Shown: positions 1 through 5,075 of the stretch, piece after piece
How positions within the stretch are numbered: the stretch's first letter is position 1
Layout: each line of letters begins with the position of its first letter
Assembly (NCBI GenBank): GCA_041168985.1
Contig: JBEEKA010000073.1
Location: 1 to 5,075 of the forward strand
Source: ZC4RG30 sp041168985
GTDB lineage: Bacteria > Pseudomonadota > Gammaproteobacteria > Steroidobacterales > Steroidobacteraceae
Direction of reading: 5' to 3'
Length of the DNA: 5,075 nt
Notes under the pieces: model-generated
Told to the model about the DNA's origin: nothing
The model's input: only the letters and a program-made list of their open reading frames with translations
Databases searched by the model: none
Translations under genes and position numbers: made by a program

Positions 1-52
1 GCACAGGCGCGACCATAAAGCGGCGAAGGACTAACATCGCCAGGGCAACCAT
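1..52 (+). other. secA: Damaged upstream continuation of secA with an in-frame stop
   Basis: Reading from base 2 in the frame of the downstream SecA ORF gives HRRDHKAAKD, a TAA stop at 32-34, then HRQGNH running into MRGYAQK. From memory, the conserved SecA helical scaffold segment reads W-K/R-E/D-H-L-A-A-M-D-Y-L-R-Q-G-I-H-L-R-G-Y. The match holds position by position without any indel, but W is R (agg), L is K (aaa), M is K (aag), Y is the stop (taa), L is H (cat), I is N (aac) and L is M (atg). The open region therefore does not truly start at the ATG at 53, which replaces a conserved Leu. Since SecA is essential, low-quality sequence at a contig end is likelier than real decay. A secA remnant cannot be excluded. 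Confidence 0.7.
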
Positions 53-409
53 ATGCGCGGCTATGCGCAGAAGGACAACCCCAACGAGTACAAGCGCGAA
101 TCCTTCGAACTCTTCCAGGCCATGCTGGAACGCGTGAAGCACGAGGCGTCCTCGCTGCTCTCGAAGGTCGAGATCCGCACGCAGGAAGAAGTGGATCGCG
201 AGGAAGCCGAGCAGCGCGAGCGACTGATGCGCGCCCTGCAGGCCCGGCATGCCGATGCCCAGTCCCTGCTGGCGCCGGAGGAGGGTGGCGAACCCGTCCT
301 CGACGCAGAGGCCCCGTTCGTCCGGCAGGACGCCAAGGTGGGACGCAACGATCCCTGCCCCTGTGGTTCCGGCCGGAAATTCAAGCAGTGCCACGGGAAG
401 CTCCAGTAG
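53..409 (+). CDS. secA: Protein translocase subunit SecA, C-terminal part (5' partial)
   Basis: SecA is the cytoplasmic ATPase that drives unfolded preproteins through the SecYEG channel. Only the last 118 residues are readable here, out of roughly 900 in the family. They begin in the helical scaffold domain (RGYAQK, then EYKRESFELFQAML) and continue through the LLSKVEIR stretch. A charged, Glu/Arg-rich and then acidic linker follows (about residues 45-93). The chain ends in a complete SEC-C zinc-binding tail: VGRNDPCPCGSG, then FKQCHGKLQ, with ligands of the form C-x-C-x8-C-H at bases 356-394. This tail binds SecB and phospholipids in studied homologues. There is no Shine-Dalgarno before the ATG at 53, and homology continues upstream of it, so that codon is internal to the gene. 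Only the stop (TAG, 407-409) is a real boundary. Identification is very secure. Confidence 0.95.
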   Translation: MRGYAQKDNPNEYKRESFELFQAMLERVKHEASSLLSKVEIRTQEEVDREEAEQRERLMRALQARHADAQSLLAPEEGGEPVLDAEAPFVRQDAKVGRNDPCPCGSGRKFKQCHGKLQ

Positions 410-457
410 CGATTCCTGCTTCTCCGCGCGCCGGGCCGACTGGGCCCGGTACCGCCT

Positions 458-507
458 GATTGCCGTCGCGGGCGACCGGCCCGGCAGCGCAATCGTTGGC
501 ATTTTTT
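458..507 (+). terminator. Possible weak terminator after secA
   Basis: GATTGC (458-463) and GCAATC (489-494) are perfectly complementary and enclose a smaller dyad, GTCG/CGAC around 465-476. A T6 run follows at 502-507. The 7-base gap between stem and T-run is wider than in a typical intrinsic terminator, and a separate 7-bp hairpin (CCGGGCC 431-437 with GGCCCGG 443-449) has no T-run at all. Either could help end secA transcription, but neither is a textbook case. Confidence 0.25.
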
Positions 508-520
508 GCTGAAAAGCAAC

Positions 521-543
521 AACTGGTGTCTGTAAAACCAGTT
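521..543. promoter_or_regulatory. 7-bp inverted repeat, candidate operator
   Basis: AACTGGT (521-527) and ACCAGTT (537-543) are perfect reverse complements separated by 9 bases. The dyad ends 13 bases before the TTGACA element, a position typical of an activator or repressor site. The half-site AACTGGT resembles that of the fatty-acid regulator FadR, but the FadR operator has a much shorter 3-base centre, so the same regulator is not implied. The bound protein, if any, is unknown. Confidence 0.35.
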
Positions 544-556
544 TGCCTGTATCGAA

Positions 557-586
557 TTGACAACGCTTGATAGGGGCGCGTACCGT
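557..586 (+). promoter_or_regulatory. Putative sigma-70 promoter of the receptor gene
   Basis: TTGACA at 557-562 matches the -35 consensus in all six bases. At 18 bases spacing the best -10 candidate is TACCGT (581-586), which keeps only the first two and last bases of TATAAT. A second option is the extended -10-like TGC-TATGGA at 616-624, which lacks a good -35. Starting from the first site, the transcript would begin near 593 and carry a leader of about 155 bases that includes all the hairpins at 636-707. No other TTGACA-like hexamer stands out in the spacer. Confidence 0.35.
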
Positions 587-635
587 CGCTCCCGCTCGGG
601 AATATCGGGGGTCTTTGCTATGGAGACTTCCCTCG

Positions 636-707
636 GGCGGAAAATTGTTGCCCGTTGGCAACGCAACGGAAGAATTCCGCCACCTCGGGTAACGCAAGTG
701 TTGCGTT
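636..707 (+). promoter_or_regulatory. Structured 5' leader with competing hairpins
   Basis: Three local perfect hairpins follow one another: GTTGCC-CGTT-GGCAAC (647-662), CGGAA-GAA-TTCCG (667-679) and AACGCAA-GTG-TTGCGTT (691-707). Two longer-range pairings exclude some of them. GGCGGAA (636-642) can pair with TTCCGCC (675-681), which takes over the right arm of the second hairpin. AACGCAA also occurs at 660-666, so TTGCGTT (701-707) can pair with either copy. No T-run follows the last hairpin, so a translational rather than termination effect would be expected. I recognise no known riboswitch class; the cobalamin-type B12 box, common before TonB-dependent receptors, is not evident. Confidence 0.4.
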
Positions 708-735
708 CGATCATCAACTCCAAGTAATCGATCCC

Positions 736-740
736 AGGAG
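736..740 (+). promoter_or_regulatory. Ribosome binding site of the receptor gene
   Basis: AGGAG lies 8 bases before the ATG at 749 and fixes that start. CTCC at 718-721 could pair with GGAG at 737-740, and AACTC at 716-720 could pair with GAGTT at 740-744, so the site might be partly masked in the leader RNA. These pairings are short. Confidence 0.8.
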
Positions 741-748
741 AGTTCAAC

Positions 749-3700
749 ATGTCTTCAACCCACAAGGGTCTGGCCAAGGCGTCCCTGCTGAGTGTCAGCA
801 GCGTGTCCCTGATGGTCAGTGCGCTGTGCGCGCAGGGCGCCTACGCCGCCGAAACGTCGGCCGACGCGCTCGAGACCGTCGTCGTCACCGGTTCGCGCAT
901 CCAGCGCCGTGACTACGAAGCCAACAGTCCGATCACCACCGTTGATGAGTCGCTCCTGAAGAACTCGGGCACGGCCGCCATCGAAACGAACCTGGCCAAG
1001 CTGCCGCAGTTCCACGCCGTGCAGACGCCGGCGCAGGGCGGCGACATCCAGCCGACCGCCACGAACACCCCGGGCGCCGCGACGATCTCGCTGCGCGGCC
1101 TGGGCACGAACCGCAACCTGATCCTGCTCGATGGCCGTCGCGCCACCCCGGGCAATGCCTCGCAGGTCGTGGACATCAACACGATCCCGTCGATGGCCAT
1201 CGAGCGCGTCGAAACGATCACCGGTGGCGCCTCGGCGACCTACGGTGCCGACGCCGTGGGCGGTGTCGTCAACTTCATCCTGCGCAAGAAGTTCGAAGGC
1301 CTGCAGATGGACGCCCAGTACGGCGTTTCGCAGCGCGGCGACGGAGAGGAATACCAGGTCGGCGGCGTGCTGGGTGCGAACCTGGCCGACGGCCGTGGCA
1401 ACGTGATGCTGGCCTTCTCGGTCAACGACCGCAAGGCCGCCAAGCACATCGACCGTCCGTGGTTCGAGGCACTGAACAAGAACCCGAACACCTACGGCAA
1501 CGACCGCGAGTTCTTCCCGACCTTCTCCGGTTACGACGTGCTGGGCGGCAACTCGCCGAGCCAGGCGGTCGTGAACCAGTACTTCACGCCGGGTGGCGTG
1601 AACGCGGCGACGAATTTCCGCTACTACTTCAACACGGACGGAACGCCGTTCCTCGGCTTCTTCCAGAGCTATGACCCGACGGGCGCCGGCGTGGCCGCGT
1701 TCAAGGGCAGCACGACCGGCGGCGTCTGGAAGAAGACGGCCGATGGCCAGCTGAGCCAGAGCTTCCAGGATGCCCTCGCCGTCCTGCCGCTCCACCGTGA
1801 CAACTTCATGACCCGCGGCACGTACGAGATCAACGACTACGTGAACTTCACCGCGCAGGGCATGTTCAGCCGCGTGACGACGCGCACGGTCCAGCAGCCG
1901 TCGCCGTCGGTGAACGGCTGGGGTGCCGAGATCCCCGTCGACGGTCGTGCCCTCCCGGCGCCGCTGGCCGCGCTGCTGGCCAGCCGTCCGAACCCGACCG
2001 GCGCGTGGAAGCTGGTGGACTACCTCGACAACGTGCTCGGCAACCGCGAGTCGCGCGTCGACGTGTTCACGTACAACATGCAGGGCGGCATCGATGGCCG
2101 CATCCCGGGCACGGACTGGACCTACGAGGCTTACGTCTCGACCGGCCAGTCGGAGACGAGTTCGCTGCTGACGGGCGTGGCCTCGCTCGAGCGCTATCGC
2201 GCCGTGATCGGTGCGCCGAACTGGGGCAAGAACTTCATCCAGCGCGGCAACAACACGCCGAACGGCGGCTTCGGCTTCGGCGCCTCGACGGCGACCTGCA
2301 CCAGCGGCCTGAATCCTTTCGATTCGACGCTCGTCGTCACGCAGGACTGCAAGGACGCGATCTCGGCCGACCTCAAGGGCCGCGCGGTCCTGAAGCAGGA
2401 CGTCCAGGAAGTCAACGCGCAGGGCAAGCTGTTCACGCTGCCGGCCGGTGATGCCCGTGCGGCCGTCGGTGCCTCGAACCGTGAGGTCAGCTACGAGTTC
2501 CTGAACGACACCCTGACGACCCAGGGCCGTTCCTTCCTCGACCAGTCGATCGGCATCTACCCGAGCGGCAACTCGCGCGGCAAGATCTCCGCCAAGGAAA
2601 TCTATGCGGAAGCGCTCGTGCCGGTCCTCAGCGACCTGCCGTTCGTGAAGAAACTCGAGCTGGAACTGGGCATCCGCAAGTCGGACTACAACACGACGGG
2701 CAGCAGCACGACGTGGAAGGCGCTGGCCAGCTGGCAGGCGGCCGACTTCATCCGCTTCCGTGGCGGCTACAACAAGGCCGAGCGTTCGCCGAACATCGCC
2801 GAGCTGTACCTCGCCCCGCAGCAGACCTTCGTGTTCAACGCCTCGGGTGACCTCTGCTCGCTGGCGAATGCGTCGCGTTTCTCGGCCAACCCGGCCAAGA
2901 ACTCGAACGCGGCCCAGGCCCTGGCGCTGTGCAAGGCGCTCATGGACAAGGTCCCGGGCACGTCCGACACGTTCTACAACAACCCGAACTACGCGAACGC
3001 CGTGGGCGGTTCCTTCGCGTTCCCGACCCTGCAGGGCAACGGCAACGTGAAGCCGGAACAGGCCAGCACGTGGACCATCGGCGCGGCCTTCACCTCGCCG
3101 TTCGAAGCCGAGGCGCTGCGTAACCTGCGCGTGTCGGTCGACTGGTACCAGGTCAAGGTACAGGACGCCCTGGGCGCGCAGTCGGTTGACGTCGCCCAGC
3201 GCCAGTGCTTCGACCCGGCCTACAACCCCACGTACAGCGTGAATTCGCCGTACTGCGCGGGCATCAACCGCGTCGCGAACGATGGTGCCCTGGGCAACAT
3301 CATCACGACGTTCTTCAACAACGGCCGCTTCCTGACGGAAGGCGTGGACACGCAGATCGACTGGTCCCTGAACGTGGGCCCGGGCAAGGTCTTCGTGAAC
3401 TCGCTGTTCACGTACCTGATCAGCATGAAGTCGTCGGAGCTCGCGTCCGACAAGATGATCGAGTACGCGGGCTCGCTTGGCCCGAACCAGAACGGCCTGA
3501 ACCCGGGCCAGTTCCGCTGGAAGATGTTCAACACGATCGGTTACTCAACCGGTTCGTGGACGGCTTCGCTGCAGTGGCAGCACACGCCGGAGCTCAAGTC
3601 GGCGGAGGAAGTCCTCTTCGGCCTGAAGAACATCAAGGGTGCGGCGGCTTACGACATGTTCGGCCTGAGCGGCAGCTACGCGTTCAGCAAGGACCTGTCG

Positions 3701-3859
3701 ATCCGTGCCGGCATCGACAACCTGCTGGACAAGGCACCGCCGATCGCGGGCGTGAACAGCGCCCCGGCAGCGGGCCAGATGGCGGGTGGCGCGATCAACG
3801 ATGTGCTTTACGACATCAACGGTCGCCGCTTCTACGTCGGCGTGACCGCGAAGTTCTAA
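749..3859 (+). CDS. TonB-dependent outer-membrane receptor
   Basis: This is a complete 1036-residue energised outer-membrane transporter that should import a scarce ligand using TonB-ExbB-ExbD. Residues 1-33 form a signal peptide (Lys6 and Lys10, hydrophobic core 13-29, probable cut after AYA at 33). The TonB box ETVVVTG follows at 42-48. The plug domain covers about 55-180 and shows the typical ISLRGLGTNRNLILLDGRR (113-131) and RVETITGGASATYGADAVGG (153-172) signatures. The rest is the beta barrel with long loops, ending in FYVGVTAKF with the terminal Phe used by the BAM machinery. The mature chain has six Cys in three close pairs (517/534, 703/728, 820/836), probably loop disulfides. The substrate cannot be read from the sequence: no sugar, iron or cobalamin genes adjoin it on the same strand. 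The length is that of the large receptors common in Xanthomonadales, Caulobacter and sphingomonads. The gene appears monocistronic, with its own leader and terminator. Confidence 0.95.
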   Translation: MSSTHKGLAKASLLSVSSVSLMVSALCAQGAYAAETSADALETVVVTGSRIQRRDYEANSPITTVDESLLKNSGTAAIETNLAKLPQFHAVQTPAQGGDIQPTATNTPGAATISLRGLGTNRNLILLDGRRATPGNASQVVDINTIPSMAIERVETITGGASATYGADAVGGVVNFILRKKFEGLQMDAQYGVSQRGDGEEYQVGGVLGANLADGRGNVMLAFSVNDRKAAKHIDRPWFEALNKNPNTYGNDREFFPTFSGYDVLGGNSPSQAVVNQYFTPGGVNAATNFRYYFNTDGTPFLGFFQSYDPTGAGVAAFKGSTTGGVWKKTADGQLSQSFQDALAVLPLHRDNFMTRGTYEINDYVNFTAQGMFSRVTTRTVQQPSPSVNGWGAEIPVDGRALPAPLAALLASRPNPTGAWKLVDYLDNVLGNRESRVDVFTYNMQGGIDGRIPGTDWTYEAYVSTGQSETSSLLTGVASLERYRAVIGAPNWGKNFIQRGNNTPNGGFGFGASTATCTSGLNPFDSTLVVTQDCKDAISADLKGRAVLKQDVQEVNAQGKLFTLPAGDARAAVGASNREVSYEFLNDTLTTQGRSFLDQSIGIYPSGNSRGKISAKEIYAEALVPVLSDLPFVKKLELELGIRKSDYNTTGSSTTWKALASWQAADFIRFRGGYNKAERSPNIAELYLAPQQTFVFNASGDLCSLANASRFSANPAKNSNAAQALALCKALMDKVPGTSDTFYNNPNYANAVGGSFAFPTLQGNGNVKPEQASTWTIGAAFTSPFEAEALRNLRVSVDWYQVKVQDALGAQSVDVAQRQCFDPAYNPTYSVNSPYCAGINRVANDGALGNIITTFFNNGRFLTEGVDTQIDWSLNVGPGKVFVNSLFTYLISMKSSELASDKMIEYAGSLGPNQNGLNPGQFRWKMFNTIGYSTGSWTASLQWQHTPELKSAEEVLFGLKNIKGAAAYDMFGLSGSYAFSKDLSIRAGIDNLLDKAPPIAGVNSAPAAGQMAGGAINDVLYDINGRRFYVGVTAKF

Positions 3860-3893
3860 ATCCCTACGGGACCCAAGGACTGAGTTGAGTCAG

Positions 3894-3924
3894 AAGGCCT
3901 CCCCGGAAACGGGGAGGCCTTTTT
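3894..3924 (+). terminator. Intrinsic terminator between convergent genes
   Basis: AAGGCCTCCCCG (3894-3905) pairs perfectly with CGGGGAGGCCTT (3910-3921) over 12 bp, closed by a GAAA tetraloop and followed by T bases to 3924. It begins 34 bases after the receptor stop and is oriented for it. The last base coincides with the stop codon region of the minus-strand gene, so the same stem forms in that transcript too. There the stem is followed by CTGACT instead of a T-run, so termination in that direction should be weaker. Confidence 0.92.
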
Positions 3925-4886
3925 CATTGGCGGGCGCGTTCCAGCCAGGCCTTCCAGGCCGAAAAGTGGTGGATGGCGAAGCCGCCGAAGGCGGATGAAT
4001 CCTGGAATGCCGACTCCGTCGCGGCGAGTTCGCGCGCGAGGTCGGCAGGCGTCAGCGAGGCGAAACTGATTTTCTTCGGCTCGCCCTCGGCGATCTCCAG
4101 GCCGATGACCACGCGGCGCCCCAGCCGAGCCGCGATGTCCATTTCCAGCGTCGCGTGCGCGATGATCCCGTCGCTGCCCCGCGCGAAATTCCGGTAATCC
4201 ATCAGCGCCACGGTTTCGAACAGTCGGATGACGTGCTCGGCCACGCTGCGGGTCGCGCCTTCCCATTCCAGCACGACCGTGTCGAGCCAGAACGGAATGT
4301 CCGGCGTGATCGGCAGGTCCTGCCCGACGTCGCGACGCAGGTCCACGATGGCCCGGCCAAGATCGAGGTAGCCCATCAGCAGGAGGTCGCGCTGGTCCTC
4401 CCACTGCGGAAGCAGGTGCGGCTCGATGTCGTAATGGATGCCGTCGAACCGTTCCTCCGCGGAGTCCGTCGCGGCATTGAACCGGTGGATGCGGCGGAAC
4501 ATGTCGAGGGCGGCGTCCCGGCGCTCGGGTTCCACGTAGTGTTCGGTGTGCAGGTAGGCCGAGCCCAGCAGGGCTTCGGCCCGGAGGCCTTCTCGGTGCA
4601 GTCGCCGCAGCAGGTCGTGCCAGCGCCAAGGTTCCTCGGTCAGCAGGTTCCTGCCGTTGAATGCATCCGCATAGAGATAGACCTTCGTGATCCGCTGCGA
4701 TTTCGCGAATCGGATCGCTTCATCGGCCGCGCCGCGATCCTGCAGCAGGGACAGGCTGTCCTGTTCCCAGACCCAGACCGCCTTCTCCCGGCGGACCTCG
4801 TCTGCCTCACTGATGCCTGGTGCAAGGCTTCCCAGTGCGGCCAATGCGGCCAGCGCGAGGGCGACGGCCGATACCGGCCTTACCAC
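3924..4886 (-). CDS. Exported TIM-barrel, glycoside-hydrolase-like (GH18-like) protein
   Basis: The 320-residue protein starts with a signal peptide (Arg3, hydrophobic 5-22, probable cut after SEA at 28) and has no other membrane segment, so it should be periplasmic. The rest alternates strands and helices like a TIM barrel: VWVW (37-40), KVYLYAD (68-74), EALLGSAYL (104-112), FDGIHYDIEPH (147-157), ITPDIPFWLD (193-202), VALMDYR (226-232), VVIGLEI (259-265) and GGFAIHHFSAWKAW (301-314). The D-G-x-H-x-D-x-E pattern at strand 4, M-D-Y at strand 6 and a late Trp near strand 8 parallel GH18 enzymes, with Glu155 as candidate acid and Asp153 as its helper. I do not recognise a named family. The start is GTG at 4886-4884, has no Shine-Dalgarno, and overlaps the upstream gene's end by 7 bases, implying coupled translation. 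The stop is TGA. A glycan-processing role is inferred; activity is not certain. Confidence 0.82.
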   Translation of the reverse strand: MVRPVSAVALALAALAALGSLAPGISEADEVRREKAVWVWEQDSLSLLQDRGAADEAIRFAKSQRITKVYLYADAFNGRNLLTEEPWRWHDLLRRLHREGLRAEALLGSAYLHTEHYVEPERRDAALDMFRRIHRFNAATDSAEERFDGIHYDIEPHLLPQWEDQRDLLLMGYLDLGRAIVDLRRDVGQDLPITPDIPFWLDTVVLEWEGATRSVAEHVIRLFETVALMDYRNFARGSDGIIAHATLEMDIAARLGRRVVIGLEIAEGEPKKISFASLTPADLARELAATESAFQDSSAFGGFAIHHFSAWKAWLERARQ

Positions 4887-5075
4887 CGCGTGTACAGCGC
4901 GACGGACAAGGTGGTGTTGCCGTAGGGCTGCGATTCGTACCCGTGGCCCTTGGCGATCGAAACGCGGGCACCGATCCGATCCGTGAGCAACCCGGCCCAG
5001 CTGGCGCCGATAGAGGTGCGGTGCCTCACCGCCCGGCTTGCGGTCGTCGTGCTTGGCGGATCCGCATCGCCGATA
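4880..5075 (-). CDS. C-terminal end of a probable outer-membrane beta-barrel protein (5' partial)
   Basis: This frame is open from the right edge to TAA at 4882-4880 and gives 64 residues (first full codon begins at 5074). It is only partly visible and has no start in the window. After a Thr/Arg-rich stretch come short amphipathic segments with alternating residues: TSIGASWAGLL, then DRIGARVSIAKGHGYE, then YGNTTLSVALYTRW at the end. The final strand has hydrophobic residues at alternate positions and a terminal Trp, which fits the C-terminal beta-signal of BAM-assembled barrels. The tight 7-base overlap with the following exported hydrolase-like gene supports real translation and a shared operon. 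It might be the barrel of a polysaccharide exporter of the NfrA, PgaA or BcsC kind, but 64 residues cannot settle the family. Confidence 0.65.
   Translation of the reverse strand, partial: IGDADPPSTTTASRAVRHRTSIGASWAGLLTDRIGARVSIAKGHGYESQPYGNTTLSVALYTRW

Larger units (their letters stand above)
410..748. other. Intergenic region between secA and the receptor gene
   Basis: I see no convincing gene in these 339 bases; short open frames here lack ribosome binding sites and recognisable protein features. The left third (about 425-495) is GC-rich and full of short dyads, and is followed by a T6 run at 502-507 and a small TTGCT-GAAA-AGCAA hairpin (506-519). The middle holds a 7-bp inverted repeat (521-543) and a consensus TTGACA (557-562). 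The right part (636-707) is an unusually dense set of perfect inverted repeats, then the ribosome binding site for the receptor. Regulatory elements for the receptor gene therefore appear to occupy most of the spacer. Confidence 0.6.

Noticed and set aside
1..55. A diversity-generating retroelement template, because changed positions are mostly A
   Set aside because: The segment runs seamlessly into SecA, is at the sequence edge, and no reverse transcriptase or second copy is present. An essential ATPase is not a plausible target.
616..748. Cobalamin riboswitch before the receptor
   Set aside because: I could not find the conserved B12 box or the expected core arrangement; only generic hairpins are present.
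61..777. Minus-strand open frame (238 codons) across secA and the spacer
   Set aside because: It runs opposite clear SecA coding sequence and through the hairpin-rich leader, with a low-complexity Arg/Ser-rich translation.
827..829. Cys27 of the receptor as a lipoprotein attachment site
   Set aside because: The residues before it are S-A-L, and a lipobox needs Gly, Ala or Ser at -1. An AYA signal peptidase I site follows a few residues later.
755..1795. Long minus-strand open frame (346 codons) opposite the receptor gene
   Set aside because: It is rich in Arg, Gly, Ala and Val, as expected from the complement of a high-GC gene, has no domain I recognise, and lies wholly over a secure receptor reading frame.
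3856..4629. Second minus-strand open frame (257 codons) overlapping the GH18-like gene
   Set aside because: Arg/Pro/Gly-rich shadow of the true frame. The overlapping frame has a signal peptide, TIM-barrel motifs and a coupled start, while this one has none.
4155..4925. Plus-strand open frame (256 codons) opposite the GH18-like gene
   Set aside because: No ribosome binding site or recognisable motif; it is antisense to a well-supported gene.
1..5075. CRISPR arrays, tRNA or rRNA genes, insertion sequences
   Set aside because: I saw no regularly spaced repeats, cloverleaf-like segments, transposase motifs or flanking terminal repeats.

Overview
The window is high-GC DNA with strong G/C preference at third codon positions. 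It comes from a Gram-negative bacterium: it carries a SecA C-terminus with a zinc-binding SEC-C tail, a large TonB-dependent outer-membrane receptor, and the end of a second outer-membrane beta-barrel protein. Sequence style (a long TonB-dependent receptor with an N-terminal ETVVVTG box, high GC) suggests a gammaproteobacterium of the Xanthomonadales/Nevskiales kind. That placement is a guess from composition and family feel, not a measured result.

Layout on the plus strand. Bases 53-409 encode the last 118 residues of SecA. The preceding 1-52 align with SecA in the same frame but hold an in-frame TAA and several non-SecA residues, most likely damaged sequence at a contig edge. Bases 410-748 are intergenic. 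They hold a GC-rich hairpin zone after secA, a 7-bp inverted repeat, a perfect TTGACA -35 element, and a strongly structured leader whose arms can pair in alternative ways. The leader ends at a clear AGGAG ribosome binding site. Bases 749-3859 encode a complete 1036-residue TonB-dependent receptor, closed by a strong intrinsic terminator at 3894-3924.

Layout on the minus strand, convergent with the receptor. A partial gene enters from the right edge (5075 to 4880) and encodes the last 64 residues of a probable outer-membrane beta-barrel protein. It overlaps by 7 bases a 320-residue exported protein (4886 to 3924) that looks like a TIM-barrel glycoside hydrolase of GH18-like architecture. The two minus-strand genes look translationally coupled and probably form an outer-membrane plus periplasmic pair.

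The receptor is an uptake gate of unknown substrate and is not in an operon with its neighbours. The most interesting part is the minus-strand pair: a barrel protein coupled to a glycan-hydrolase-like protein. This is the arrangement expected of an exopolysaccharide synthesis/export locus, possibly resembling the E. coli nfrB-nfrA-ybcH order. The window ends before this can be confirmed.
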